Of a stretch of 64,000 bases of DNA, positions 31,771-43,900 are shown piece by piece (positions within the stretch are counted from its first letter, which is position 1; every line of letters begins with the position of its first letter). The translations under genes were made by a program, and so were the position numbers. The DNA is from Macrothele yani. Its lineage: Eukaryota; Arthropoda; Arachnida; Araneae; Macrothelidae. The stretch is taken from assembly GCA_039090855.1 (NCBI GenBank), contig CM077002.1:83022194-83086193 (forward strand). The letters run 5' to 3'. The notes beneath the pieces were generated by a model. It did no database searches and was not told the DNA's origin. It saw only the letters and a program-made list of their open reading frames with translations.

Positions 31771-32884
31771 TTTGAATTTAGACTAAAATTTAACTTTAGG
31801 AGATGGGTAGATGCATTTTGAAACAACAACAAAAAACATGTAAAACGAAACTTTGAGATGTCATAGTTGTTATAGCACACATGAATTTTGACCTGTGATA
31901 GTGTTTCTGTGAATACCGAACAATTTTTTTTTTTTTTTCACACCCGAGGAATAACTATAGCGCTGTGTTTTTGGTACATGTGTAATATATTTGTCAACTC
32001 AATGAGGCCGTATTTCTGGAACTCGTGTTTGTAAGCATGAAAATTGACACTTATACAGTAGTTATTTTTTTTTAATTGTTAGGACATTAACATTATTTTA
32101 GCAACACCCAAGGGACTTCCTAGCCAACGTCAGAGCGTTGGGTGATGAGTGCCATTGCTCAGAAATTTAGGAGACATCAAGAAAACTGAATTGCCAATTC
32201 GTACCAAAATTAGGTTTTTGAAAGGCTAATGCCTATATTTATTTTTTTTAAACAATAACAATATGGTATCAAAAAAAAAAAAAAATAATAGAAGAACAAA
32301 ATTGTACTGATAGTGTTTCGAGATCACAACCTATTTCTTATGTCATAGCAATTCCTGTTGATACATTTTAGCCTGTTTTTGTAGACTTGGTTTCACATGC
32401 CTCTCCCATTTTCAGGATTTTTTGAGGCCATTACAAAACATCATGAGTGATTTTAATTATTTTAGTTTCTTATCTGAAGAATTTTTTATTCATTGAACTA
32501 TAACCCTAGTTAAATGTTAGACTCTTACGGTCAGCTACAGCCTCCCCCTTCAATAGTGCCTCGCTCTTAAATTTTTCAGCTAATTTATACCCCCCTATCC
32601 AAAAAAACTTTTAACCATATTATGAGGATAAAAAAAACCAATAAAAGACAACTTACATAATTAAGCCCGAGGACGTTTGTGTTAGAAATTATTATTAGAA
32701 ATATGACTGTCAGAGTTCTTCGAACCAGACGCCTCAGCGAACATTTAACAGAATTGCAGGTGGCGCTGCTCGAGACGTTTTTAGTTGTTTACTCTAGCGA
32801 GCGTTGACTGAGAAAAAAAAATCCCCTTCTGCTGCTCACGTCGGTTAGTAATCTAAGTGGTTGATCTTTGACTGAACAACAACA
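31771..32884. other. AT-rich DNA upstream of a possible exon
   Basis: No coding similarity. The last 130 bp (32740-32880) are GC-richer and could be a 5' untranslated leader. Confidence 0.4.
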
Positions 32885-32921
32885 ATGTCGGTGATATGTA
32901 GAGGGTGTGCGCGTTGGAATA
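32885..32921 (+). CDS. Possible first coding exon (MSVICRGCARW..)
   Basis: An ATG with a good arthropod start context (caacaacaatgtcg) opens MSVICRGCARWN and reaches a strong splice donor, a|gtgagt, at 32921/32922. The C-x2-C pair could begin a zinc-binding module, but 12 residues are too few to tell. It lies inside the foldback element and upstream of the repeat-coding frame at 33283-33806. The pairing of the two is inference. Confidence 0.22.
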
Positions 32922-33282
32922 GTGAGTTATTACCTTTTTGTGGAGATGTACAATAAATATTAGTGTGTTTGTTGTCTTTGAAGCATTTATATGTGTGGAA
33001 TCCCCTTTTTCTCTGTGTGATTACTAAGGATAGATCTTCCTGCAGCTGGTAAGTGGCTTACTGCGTTACTTAAAGGAATTATAGATTTTAATTGTTTAGA
33101 AATATTTAACCCTTTGTTGGTGGGGTTCACTATTTTCACCTGTTTTTAGTGTCCGGCTCTTCCGCTCGCCTCGCTTAGTTGAATTTCGGAAATCTTCATG
33201 TGTGATCATATTTTCAGCAGGATTTCCTGGTCAGTATGGGATTCTTCAACTCATTGTTCTTTTGATGACAACTCCTATTAAT

Positions 33283-33806
33283 CTTCCTCCGCCTTTTCTT
33301 CTGGCATAGCAGGTTCTGATAGAAAAAAAAACCCGTTAGGAGTCGTTAGGGTTAGGTGCTATACGGGTGCGTCTGCTGTTACCAATCGGCCAGGACGTGC
33401 TTCAGGGTGTTCCATATCTTTTTCTGCTGGTATCGTAGGTTCTGATGGTCATATCCTTTCACGAGGCATTAGGGTTAGATGCTGTACGGGTGAGTCTGCT
33501 GTTACCAATCGGCCAGGTCGTGCTTCAGGGTGTTCCATATTTTTTTCTGCTGGTATCGTAGGCTCTGATGGTCATATCCTTTCACGAGGCATTAGGGTTA
33601 GGTGCTATATGGGTGCGTCGGCTGTTAATAATCGGTCAGGACGTTCAGGCAGCATTCTCGGTGTTGGTCATTTTTTTAATGCTTCCCAGGTGGGCGGTAT
33701 CCGTTCAACCTCACCCTTGGCTGGTCAAAAAAAATCTGCGTCATTCTGGCCCCAACTGCCAGCCACCTTTTTTTCTTACTCCTTTCACCTCAAAACCAAA
33801 ATTTGA
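33283..33806 (+). repeat. 126-bp tandem repeat, about 2.7 units, in an open frame
   Basis: Units of 126 bp (42 codons) share tctgctgttaccaatcggcc, ttcagggtgttccatat and tcctttcacgaggcattagg. One plus-strand frame stays open through all units from about 33283 to a stop at 33806. It encodes repeats of TGASAVTNRPGRASGCSI and SAGIVGSDGHILSRGIRVRC. The other frames are closed or have a stop per unit. The sequence cctccgccttttcttctggc followed by atag reads as a splice acceptor before the first unit. It may be a repeat-coding exon or just a minisatellite whose period happens to be divisible by three. Confidence 0.45.
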
Positions 33807-33879
33807 GAGAGAGCGCGCCTCCTCAAGTCAAAATGCACGCCCAGTGACTTCTTCCACTTAGGAGGAGTCAGAAGACCAG

Positions 33880-34070
33880 TCAGAACAATTTGGAAGGACC
33901 CCAGCCATCCCATTGGCTGCTTTCAGCCAACAGCATGTGAAACGCACGTGCTAGACACGTGACAGCCGGATGCTTCACAGGGTCCACATTTTGTAAACAA
34001 GCCCATAAATTTTGGCGCGAGGGACTGCTGCTTCCCACATTCAACCGGCCAACAAATCCCCTTTCCAAGT
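33880..34070. promoter_or_regulatory. Promoter-like GC-richer patch
   Basis: Within 190 bp there are two CCAAT-type sites (attggctgctttcagccaac, inverted pair), E-box-like cacgtg cores (acacgtgacag), and an E2F-like ttttggcgcga at about 34012. Such clustering is unusual in this AT-rich window. No gene start is clearly attached, and function is only suggested by motifs. Confidence 0.3.
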
Positions 34071-34815
34071 GTTTTCCAAGGGTATATCTTTCAGTTCGCT
34101 AAGCCCTTTCAGCTGGGGAGATTTGCCAGACCTCGGGGGAAAAAGAATGTTGGTTACTCCTGGTGGTCTTTTTTGAGGAAAGAAAATCTCTGAAAGGGAT
34201 TGAAAGAATTTACTGCCTTCCAGCCCTTTTTCGGGAAACTTAGATCATTGACCGCTATCTGTTAAAGGAGGGAAACTGTAGCTGGCTTACAAAATGTTTT
34301 AACACGTTCTATTATACACTGAACAAAGCAAAAAATACAATTCCTTTTTTTTTTTCATAAATTATTTTTAATGAGCATACTCCAGGTTTATTCTCTCGCT
34401 TCCATAGTAAATCTACTTGGCGCCAACTCATTAAGTGAAACATTACTATTATAATACCTTATCTTTGGCATGGTGCGACATCAAACTTTGATACTGAGTC
34501 ATATAAATGCTACATTTTTGTTCACACAACAAAGGTAAAAGAAAGGGGAAAAAAATATTTACACTACTTTTCACTCAAAATATTACATCCCTTCCTTTTT
34601 TTTCTTATGTGCACTGCCATTTCCTTCCTGCTGGGCTGAGTAATGTTGAAAGCAATCACTAACTCTCATTTCACAATTTATATGCTTAACTTTGGAACTT
34701 AACCAAAAATTCATAGGCTAGCTCCAGAGCGTTGATAAATACTGAATCGGAGGCAGGGTAGCCCTTTGCTACTCTCCAATCCCTTAACAAAGTAAAAACA
34801 CTCATTTTGTACATT

Positions 34816-34861
<46 letters not shown>

Positions 34862-35118
34862 CGTTGAGAAATAGAATTTTCTGTAACTTTTTCTTGACTT
34901 TCTCTCTGGATCCAAAGATCGAACCCAGGGGAGGTGAAATCTAAATTTACGAAAAGTTTAACAGCAAATCACTCCAGGGAAGAATCGTCACCCTTTCCTG
35001 AACTGACCACTATTATCCCTTCGATTTATTATTTTTTTCTTTCAAGAAAAACGTGGATAATGTTGATGAAAATCTGAAAACATTGATCAGCTGTCCACAG
35101 ATTTTCAGCAACATATCA
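34071..35118. other. AT-rich DNA with a GA microsatellite
   Basis: The stretch has no coding similarity. A (GA)18 microsatellite lies at 34821-34856. Confidence 0.5.
34821..34856. repeat. (GA)n microsatellite
   Basis: Eighteen uninterrupted GA units. Confidence 0.95.
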
Positions 35119-35599
35119 CAAGTATAGGCGACAAAGGAATTTTGCTCCAGGTGAATCTTTCCCCTCTAGCAGGTGAAAGTTTTAGGCGAGACAGGAATAG
35201 GCGAATCAAGAATTCTTTCCTCACCTAAAATGGCGGAACCCATTAACTTTCGACGTAGCAGGAATAGGCCAAACAAGAATAGGCGAGTCAGGCAGTAAGC
35301 GTTATACAGTAACTCTCACGGGATCACTGCAGGCCCTGTCTTACCTCGACTGCTAGATAGGTAAAGATGGATTTGTGGCCAGTAGCAGATCCAGGGGCGT
35401 GCGACTGCCTCCAATGCAGGTTTTTTTCTTTTTAAATGGCCAATATGTAGATAATACATTTATTTTTGTAAAATTGGAGAAATATATCCACAGGTTTTCG
35501 TAGAAGTTTTTATAACTAAAATGTGCTGTAAATTTGGAGATAAAATGGTCTGTTTTGGTTTCAGCAGAAAAAAAAACAAAAAAACAATGACATCGAAAT

Positions 35600-37885
35600 T
35601 TCGGGTGTAATAAGCACGTCTTTTGAATCCATTCTGACGCAAATTAAATGCATCAAAGCTATTCAAAGTCAATGGAACCGGTATGGAAAGCAACAGTATC
35701 TGACGGAAGAAAGAAGTTTTTCAATCAGGTTTATAATCCCTCAGATATTGCTGTAAACGGAATCGTGAGCTTACGCCCTCTGGTTAAAGACTTGTCCGTT
35801 AAGAAAAACATGAATTTATATGAGAAACATTTCGCACCGGAAACGCTCTCCAACGCCGAAATAATTTTTCAGATCGGACTCTTAGAAACAGAGATATCGA
35901 CAAAAATAAGATGTGACTTTACGTTACCTGGTGGGAAAACCATGCATTATTTGAGGAAGAAAGTATTCTCAAATGGTTTTTCCATATGAGCGGTATCGGT
36001 CCAAAAAAAAAAATTTAGTCGAGTTTTCAGGAGCCCAGATTTTGCTACAAATACATCAGAAGCAGAAATGTACACCTATGTCCCCTGGTGGCCAAACCGT
36101 TCTTTAACAAATATTAGAAATTATGTGAAAAATATTTTCCATCAGGTCTTGTATCCGATACACCAAGACTTTTTCAAATCGGAGTTTTAGAAGCAGAAAT
36201 AACGCAGAAAACGCAATTTACTTTTGTGCCCCCTAGCGGAAAGTCTATGATTTACTTGAAAATTTCGAATTTATAGGAAAAACATTTCGCATCGGAAACA
36301 CTATCCAACAAAGAAGGAATTTTTCAAATCGGACTCCTAGAAGTAGAGATATTGAAAAAAATAAGATATACATCTACGCCCCCTGGCGTAGAAACCATTC
36401 ACTATTTCAAGAAGAAAATTTTCCTAAAAGGTTTGTCGACATGAGTACTATCGGTCAACAAACGATTTTTTTTTTCCAACGAGATTTTAGAAGCTCATAT
36501 TTTGCTGCAAATACATCAGAAACGGAAATTAAGACTTACGCTACCTGGTGGCCAAACCATTTTTTACAAAAATTAGAAATTATGTGCAAACGATTTCCGA
36601 TCAGGAGCTGCATCCGTTGCAAAAAGAATTTTTCCAATCGTAGATTTAGAAGCAGAGATCTAGTGGGGAAAGCAATTTACCTTTACACCCCCTTAGCGGA
36701 AAGTCCATGAATTACTTGAAAATTTTGATGAAAAACATGTCACACTGGAAACACTATCCAACAAAGAAGGAATTTTTCAAATCGGACTCCTAGAAGTAGA
36801 GATATTGACAAAAATAAGATATACATCTCCGCCCCCTGGCGTAGAAACCATGCATTATTTTAAGAAGAAAATGCTTCTAAAAGGTTTGTCGACATTAGTA
36901 GTATCGGTTTACAAACGACGTTTTGTTACAATCGAGAATTTAGCTCATATTTTGCAGCAAATACAGCAGAAACGGAAATTAAGATTTACGCCCCCTGGTG
37001 GCCAAACCATTTTTTTTTACAAAAATTAGAAATTATGTGCAAACGATTTCCCATTAGGAGCTGTATCCGGTGCAGAAAGAATGTTTCAAATCGGAGATTT
37101 AGAAGCAGAGATATAGAGGAAACGCAATTTACCTCTACGCCCCCTAGCGGAAAGTCTATGAGTTACTTGAAAATTGTAAAATTATATGAAAAACATGTGA
37201 CACTGAAAACACTATCCAACAGAGAAGGAGTTTTTGAAATCGGACTCCTAGAAGTAGAGATATTGACAAAAGTAAGATATACATCTACGCCTCCTGGCGG
37301 AGAAACTGTGAAATATTTTAAGAATAAAATATTCCGAAAAGGTTTATCGATATGAGTGGCATCAGTCTACGAAAGAATTTTTTTCAATCGATATTTTAGA
37401 AGCTCAGATTTTATGGCAAATACATCAGAAGCAAAAATTAACATTTACGCCCCCTGTTGCCCAAAGTATTCTTTACCAAAAATTTTAAATTATATGCAAA
37501 AGATTTTCCATCAGGGGTGTATCCGCTAAGGATTAGCGGAAAATCTATGCGTAATTTGAAAAAGTAACTATATCTAAAATACTCTTCGACATAAATAAAA
37601 TCGAAAGATAAAAGAATTTTTACAATCGGATATTTAGAAGCAATTATATGGAATAAAACGTATTTTTGAATTCGACATCATCTGCATTTACGCCCTCTAG
37701 CGGCGAAATTGTACATCGTAAAAAAACAAAACAAAAATTAAGGATCATCATTCGCATATTTCAAGCTTCCCAATGCAAAAAGAATTTTTCAAATCGGACT
37801 AATAGTTGTAGAGATATCGTGGGTACAGACGGACAAACCGGTAACATAAGCACGATCTTTTTTTACAAAAGACGTGCTAAGTAGT
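35600..37885 (+). mobile_element. Helentron-like element with tandem core
   Basis: The left motif ataagcacgtcttttg (35608-35623) is repeated in inverted form in a hairpin at the right end, cataagcacgatcttttttt followed by acaaaagacgtgctaa (about 37847-37876). The core is a regular tandem array. The end hairpin is preceded by acagacggacaaa, as in the 9129-10740 element. A left-end fragment of the same family lies at 2336. The plan fits Helentron-associated elements. No protein is encoded, so mobility would depend on a Helitron-type protein made elsewhere. Confidence 0.5.
35690..37830 (+). repeat. Higher-order tandem array: trimers of about 150-bp monomers
   Basis: Monomers of about 150 bp fall into three types that alternate in order: A (cctggtggccaaaccattt), B (cctagcggaaagtctatga) and C (cctggcgtagaaaccatgca). 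Type A recurs at about 36083, 36536, 36990 and 37447; type B at 35775, 36228, 36685, 37139 and 37530; type C at 35927, 36375, 36827 and 37287. The trimer period is about 452 bp. Each monomer carries a core like gccccctggtgg or gccccctagcgg. Short open frames within it are incidental. Confidence 0.85.
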
Positions 37886-39108
37886 GGTTCAGAAAGAGAG
37901 AAAGATGAAAGCGGAAGTGGAAAGTGATCTTGACTGATCATTAAATGCAGTGTGTGAGCTTTGTTCTGCTTTTTCGTATTGTCTGGCATCATTAGTAATT
38001 GGGAGCAGGGAAGTCACCGTGTGGGGTGGACTTGGAAAGTGCGTGTGAGGTAGTGTGGGTGACAAAGCGAAAGTAGGTACCTCGATTGGGTCATAAGCAA
38101 AAACTAGTAACAAATTTCCAAGCTGGAAATGTTTCTAATAATTTAACCCATCTGAACAGAAGTGATTAAACTTTATTTTGAAAGATTTTATCCAAACGTG
38201 AGGTTTAAAAAGCATCAAGTTGGTTTTCTCAAAAAGCGGGCAATTATACGCCATGAGAATAGTGAAACAGTTTTCATTCGCAATTTGTGATTCAAAAATT
38301 TAGAACAATAATGGAAAATTTGAAAAAGCCTGTTGATGCCAAGAAGGGGCACTGCTGCAAGTTTATGGTGTGTGTGTGTGCCCTCCACAAAGTCTCTCTC
38401 TCTCTTTTTTAGACCGGAGCAACCCCCCCCCCCCCCCCCCACTAACCATGAGCTTTCACATCCGCTACTTCTTGTGGCCCAAATAAATGTTATTTCTGAC
38501 TGAAGAATGTTCATAGTCTTGTTCGTCCAAATATCAATTTTCAATCACATTGGAGTGATATTTTTTCCACAGTGACAGAAAAATAAGATTAAAAAAAAAT
38601 GCTTTTAAGCTATTGAATGGCTTCTCTGTAATATGCTCAAACTTCTTCAAACGTTCCTTACAGCATTCGTATTTGTAAATTTCATCATACATTGCTTTCG
38701 TGATTAGGATTGCGCAAACTCGTGGTAAAATAATTGAAGCTTCAACGTCAAACACACTGTTTATAACTGAAGTAGAAAACGTTTTCTTTCCTTTATTATA
38801 ATATTTATAATTTGTTAAATGAAGTTACTCTTACCTGAATTTTAAAGCATGTTTTGGTATAAAATGCTATTTAAAAATGTGAAAGAAATTTTCTTTTAAA
38901 AGATGACTTTTTTTGTGCGTTTTAGGAGCAAAATCAGCAAATACTTGATTGTCCAAAGAAAAAGCAATATCGATTTCCACTAATATATTTATGTTAGCCC
39001 AATTAATCATTCTTGAGTCATTATCGATTGTAAATAAGTTTTGAGGAGCTTCATTCCATTTGATGACATGTCGGCTATTTATCATTCTAGTGATTCTTTC
39101 TTTCTTTT
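37886..39108. other. AT-rich DNA with small simple repeats
   Basis: Contains short GT and CT tracts (38370-38405) and a C-run near 38425. No recognised coding sequence. Confidence 0.45.
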
Positions 39109-39351
39109 TCAAAGAAAATAAAATCTGCGGCCTCTAGAAATGGCAGCCCTAAGCAACCGCTTTGTTTTCCTGCGTGAAAGGCCGGACATGCCCCTGTTTG
39201 TAAACGTAAAGTCGAAAGAGAAAAAACCCCGCAGGAGATGTGAATGCGAATAATCAAAGTTAAATGATATCATGGTTTTATTTAATCGTTGTTCAATATT
39301 TATGTTTAAGTAAATGACAAAAACTGGCACAATTCGCATTATATGACTTAC

Positions 39352-39640
39352 CGAAAGCGTCGTAATTGAAGCAATGTTGCTCTGTTGTGTTGTGCGGATT
39401 CTTCGGATGCGTGAGCAAGAACGGTCATCTGTTTCTGGATCTCCGTGGAGGTCCACAAGTTTCCTGCAGATGTTTTTATAGTTGTTAAAGCCGGAAGCAA
39501 GAGTTGCCAGCTCAGCGGAGGCGCAGTTGCGTTCATGGAAAGGGTATTTCTCAACATTTCCGGTTGGTGATTTCGCGTGGTAGATGTAATAATTTTGTAC
39601 CAGTCTTTTTAAATTGATGGCTAAAACCAAATGATCCAGC
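39352..39640 (-). CDS. Possible internal exon with a strong donor
   Basis: On the minus strand a frame runs VEKYPFHERNCASAELATLA, SGFNNYKNICRKLVDLHGDP and on to ASITTLS, where cg|gtaagt is a very good donor site (39352/39351). A second frame through the same stretch is also open (WQLLLPALTTIKTSAGNLWT). The upstream side has only a weak acceptor (actgaaatcag at about 39695). GC content is higher than the surroundings. No family is recognised. Exon status rests only on the donor, openness and composition. Confidence 0.25.
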
Positions 39641-39827
39641 TCATTCGCAGTTTTGAAGTTTTATTAAATGCTGATTTCAGTGCAATGTAGCATTATTTCT
39701 CAAATTTAAGCTTTGCCAGTGGAGGCTCGTGGTTAACTGGGATGGAGGGGGGGGGTGTAACTGAACCTTAATTGTGTAAACAGTCCTTTTAAACTTTTGT
39801 GTGCTTATGTGTCTGTGTTTTAAGGAA

Positions 39828-40012
39828 GTTACTTATCGCTGAAACTAAAGGGAATTACTTATCGCTGAAATAGTGTGCACTAAAGGGAATTACTTATCGC
39901 TGAAATAGTGTGCACTAAAGGGAATTACTTATCGCTGAAATAGTGTGCACTAAAGGGAATTACTTATCGCTGAAATAGTGTGCACTAAAGGGAATTATTT
40001 ATCGCTGAAATA
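39828..40012. repeat. 35-bp minisatellite, about 5 units
   Basis: The unit is tgtgcactaaagggaattac followed by ttatcgctgaaatag; units are almost identical. The first is partial. Confidence 0.92.
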
Positions 40013-40670
40013 GTCAACAATTACGTTTTCCAGTGAATTTATGATGCGTCAGTATTGAACAAACAAAATGGTGATTAAAGAGTTCAAGTTATATTTATAC
40101 AAAGAGTACCGATATTACTTAATCCAGTAGATGAAGATTCTTCACGCTTCCTTTTTTTACGTCACGTTCAACAGAGTTGCGAGGAGATTTTTTTGTCATA
40201 TGGCCATTTGAAAACACTTTCGGATTTTATTTTGAAGCCGTAGCTACACTTTGTTGTCGATAAGTATGATGACTTTAAAAATGTGCTATCTTAAAAATTT
40301 TTAAGCAATAAAAGTTCACGTACATAAGTCCTTCAGTTTGAAGGAAACATTCTTATTAGACTTTTTTGCGTAACAATTGGAAAAAGGTATTCCTAGTAAT
40401 CGCTCATGTTAATTCGCCCACCTTTCGTTTCGTAACGAATCAGAAAATTTTGAACCGATTTTGACAGAGTTGGCATGTGGGACTTTTATGAACATCAAAT
40501 ATTTTTCTTAGAAATTCTTGGTACGTTCTAATACAGATTTTCACGTACCAGTTGGCGGAACCACACCTCTTAAGAAAAGAACAAAGCAGTGGCGACCAAA
40601 GAAATGGCATCGGAGGGACGGGGGCTTAGACCGCTCATAATCTCCATCATTCCCTTAGAGCCACTCAAAT
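40013..40670. other. AT-rich stretch with no recognised feature
   Basis: Nothing recognisable before the mariner end at 40672. Confidence 0.45.
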
Positions 40671-40929
40671 ACACTGGTGTCCGAAATTAATGTGACAAAT
40701 ACAAATATCCAGAATACGCCCAAAACGAGACGACCGATTCTAAAGATTTTCCAGAGACATGTGTAAGGGGAAATGATATTGGGTTAGTGCGAATGAAATG
40801 TCCGGCAAAGGACCAGCACACGTGGACGGCGAGAACAGAAAAGTAGGACGACTTACCTAAGCAAAATAATCCCCCTTGGCATTGACACATAGTTGTCATT
40901 TGTCCTGCAAGGTCATGATCCCGGAACGA

Positions 40930-43900
40930 AAAAAGTCTTGTGGCTGGGACCCGAAAAAGTCATCAACTGCACGTTGAACCTCGTTGTCTGTCGTGAACTG
41001 TTTCCCGGACAGGATGTGGCAGTGTTTCATAGCCCAAGGCACTTAGTGTCAGCATCGTTCGTTGTGCGACATGAGCGCGAGCGTTGTCCTGGAGCAGAAG
41101 AACACCATGTCTGTTGGCCAAAGCCGGTTATTTCTGCAGAAATTTCCGGTGCATCTGGTGTAATTCAGCACAATAATGTTCTGCAGGGATGGTTTGTCCT
41201 CTTGCCAAGAAACTCCGATGAATTATCCCTGCTGTGGTCCACCAGACAAGGAAAATCATCTTCTCGGTGTGCAGGTGTGGCTTAGGATGCCGTCCAGCAG
41301 GCTGTGCCTTGCTTAACCATTGTGCAGATCGTTTCCGATTATCATAAAGGACCCACTTCTCGTCGCAGGTGACGATTCGATGCAGTAGAGGTTCCTGTTT
41401 ATTCCTGGAAAGCAGCGACGTGCAGACTTCCAAACGTCTAGTCTTGTTGGTAGTTGTTAACTCATTCGGAAGACACATGTCTAACTTTTTGACCTTGCCC
41501 AGCGCAGCCAGACGCCGAACAACTGTCGAGAGGTGGACACTTACCTCTGCCGCTATCTCACGACATGTTTTTTGGAAGTCCGTTTCAACCACACGTAACA
41601 GAACATCGTCAGAAACAGCAACAAGTCGGTGACCACGTGCTTCGTTTTGCAGGTCCGTATCTCAGCTTCAACCACACGTAACAGAACATCGTCAGAAACA
41701 GCAACAAGTCGGTGACCACGTGCTTCGTTTTGCAGGTCCGTATCTCCGTTTCAACCACACGTAACAGAACATCGTCAGAAACAGCAACAAGTCGGTGACC
41801 ACGTGCTTCGTTTTGCAGGTCCGTATCTCAGCTTCAACCACACGTAACAGAACATCGTCAGAAACAGCAACAAGTCGGTGACCACGTGCTTCGTTTTGCA
41901 GGTCCGTATCTCCGTTTCAACCACACGTAACAGAACATCGTCAGAAACAGCAACAAGTCGGTGACCACGTGCTTCGTTTTGCAGGTCCGTATCTCCGTTT
42001 CAACCACACGTAACAGAACATCGTCAGAAACAGCAACAAGTCGGTGACCACGTGCTTCGTTTTGCAGGTCCGTATCTCCGCTTCAACCACACGTAACAGA
42101 ACATCGTCAGAAACAGCAACAAGTCGGTGACCACGTGCTTCGTTTTGCAGGTCCGTATCTCCGCTTCAACCACACGTAACAGAACATCGTCAGAAACAGC
42201 AACAAGTCGGTGACCACGTGCTTCGTTTTGCAGGTCCGTATCTCCGCTTCAACCACACGTAACAGAACATCGTCAGAAACAGCAACAAGTCGGTGACCAC
42301 GTGCTTCGTTTTGCAGGTCCGTATCTCCGCTTCAACCACACGTAACAGAACATCGTCAGAAACAGCAACAAGTCGGTGACCACGTGCTTCGTTTTGCAGG
42401 TCCGTATCTCCGTTTCAACCACACGTAACAGAACATCGTCAGAAACAGCAACAAGTCGGTGACCACGTGCTTCGTTTTGCAGGTCCGTATCTCCGCTTCA
42501 ACCACACGTAACAGAACATCGTCAGAAACAGCAACAAGTCGGTGACCACGTGCTTCGTTTTGCAGGTCCGTATCTCCGCTTCAACCACACGTAACAGAAC
42601 ATCGTCAGAAACAGCAACAAGTCGGTGACCACGTGCTTCGTTTTGCAGGTCCGTATCTCCGCTTCAACCACACGTAACAGAACATCGTCAGAAACAGCAA
42701 CAAGTCGGTGACCACGTGCTTCGTTTTGCAGGTCCGTATCTCCGCTTCAACCACACGTAACAGAACATCGTCAGAAACAGCAACAAGTCGGTGACCACGT
42801 GCTTCGTTTTGCAGGTCCGTATCTCAGCTTCAACCACACGTAACAGAACATCGTCAGAAACAGCAACAAGTCGGTGACCACGTGCTTCGTTTTGCAGGTC
42901 CGTATCTCCGCTTCAACCACACGTAACAGAACATCGTCAGAAACAGCAACAAGTCGGTGACCACGTGCTTCGTTTTGCAGGTCCGTATCTCAGCTTCAAC
43001 CACACGTAACAGAACATCGTCAGAAACAGCAACAAGTCGGTGACCACGTGCTTCGTTTTGCAGGTCCGTATCTCCGTTTCAACCACACGTAACAGAACAT
43101 CGTCAGAAACAGCAACAAGTCGGTGACCACGTGCTTCGTTTTGCAGGTCCGTATCTCCGCTTCAACCACACGTAACAGAACATCGTCAGAAACAGCAACA
43201 AGTCGGTGACCACGTGCTTCGTTTTGCAGGTCTGTATCTCAGCTTCAACCACACGTAACAGAACATCGTCAGAAACAGCAACAAGTCGGTGACCACGTGC
43301 TTCGTTTTGCAGGTCCGTATCTCCGCTTCAACCACACGTAACAGAACATCGTCAGAAACAGCAACAAGTCGGTGACCACGTGCTTCGTTTTGCAGGTCCG
43401 TATCTCAGCTTCAACCACACGTAACAGAACATCGTCAGAAACAGCAACAAGTCGGTGACCACGTGCTTCGTTTTGCAGGTCCGTATCTCCGTTTCAACCA
43501 CACGTAACAGAACATCGTCAGAAACAGCAACAAGTCGGTGACCACGTGCTTCGTTTTGCAGGTCCGTATCTCCGTTTCAACCACACGTAACAGAACATCG
43601 TCAGAAACAGCAACAAGTCGGTGACCACGTGCTTCGTTTTGCAGGTCCGTATCTCCGCTTCAACCACACGTAACAGAACATCGTCAGAAACAGCAACAAG
43701 TCGGTGACCACGTGCTTCGTTTTGCAGGTCCGTATCTCCGTTTCAACCACACGTAACAGAACATCGTCAGAAACAGCAACAAGTCGGTGACCACGTGCTT
43801 CGTTTTGCAGGTCCGTATCTCCGCTTCAACCACACGTAACAGAACATCGTCAGAAACAGCAACAAGTCGGTGACCACGTGCTTCGTTTTGCAGGTCCGTA

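Larger units (their letters stand above)
25978..35287. mobile_element. Large foldback-type element or nested pair with long inverted repeats
   Basis: The left arm 25978-26146 and right arm 35119-35287 are inverted copies over about 150-170 bp. Shared phrases include cctgctacgtcgaaagttaa (left: ttgctacgtcgaaagttaat), ccgccattttaggcgaggaa, agaattcttgattcgcctat and ctgctagagggg. The arms contain recurring short words, cgcctattcttg and cgcctattcctg. A second pair of arms lies inside (26135-26613 and 30241-30700). The interior carries two SINE B copies, an RTE fragment, and 4 kb of mostly unrecognised DNA with possible exons (32.9-33.8 kb). No transposase was found, and no target duplication was visible at the outer edges. 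Confidence 0.55.

Noticed and set aside
25978..35287. Maverick/Polinton element
   Set aside because: Long inverted ends fit, but no DNA polymerase, integrase, protease or capsid similarity was seen, and the arms contain short word repeats more like foldback elements.
35600..37029. Host zinc-finger or other gene in the repeated frames (CKRFPIRSCIRC etc.)
   Set aside because: The cysteine-containing peptides recur only because the tandem monomer recurs; frames are short and interrupted.
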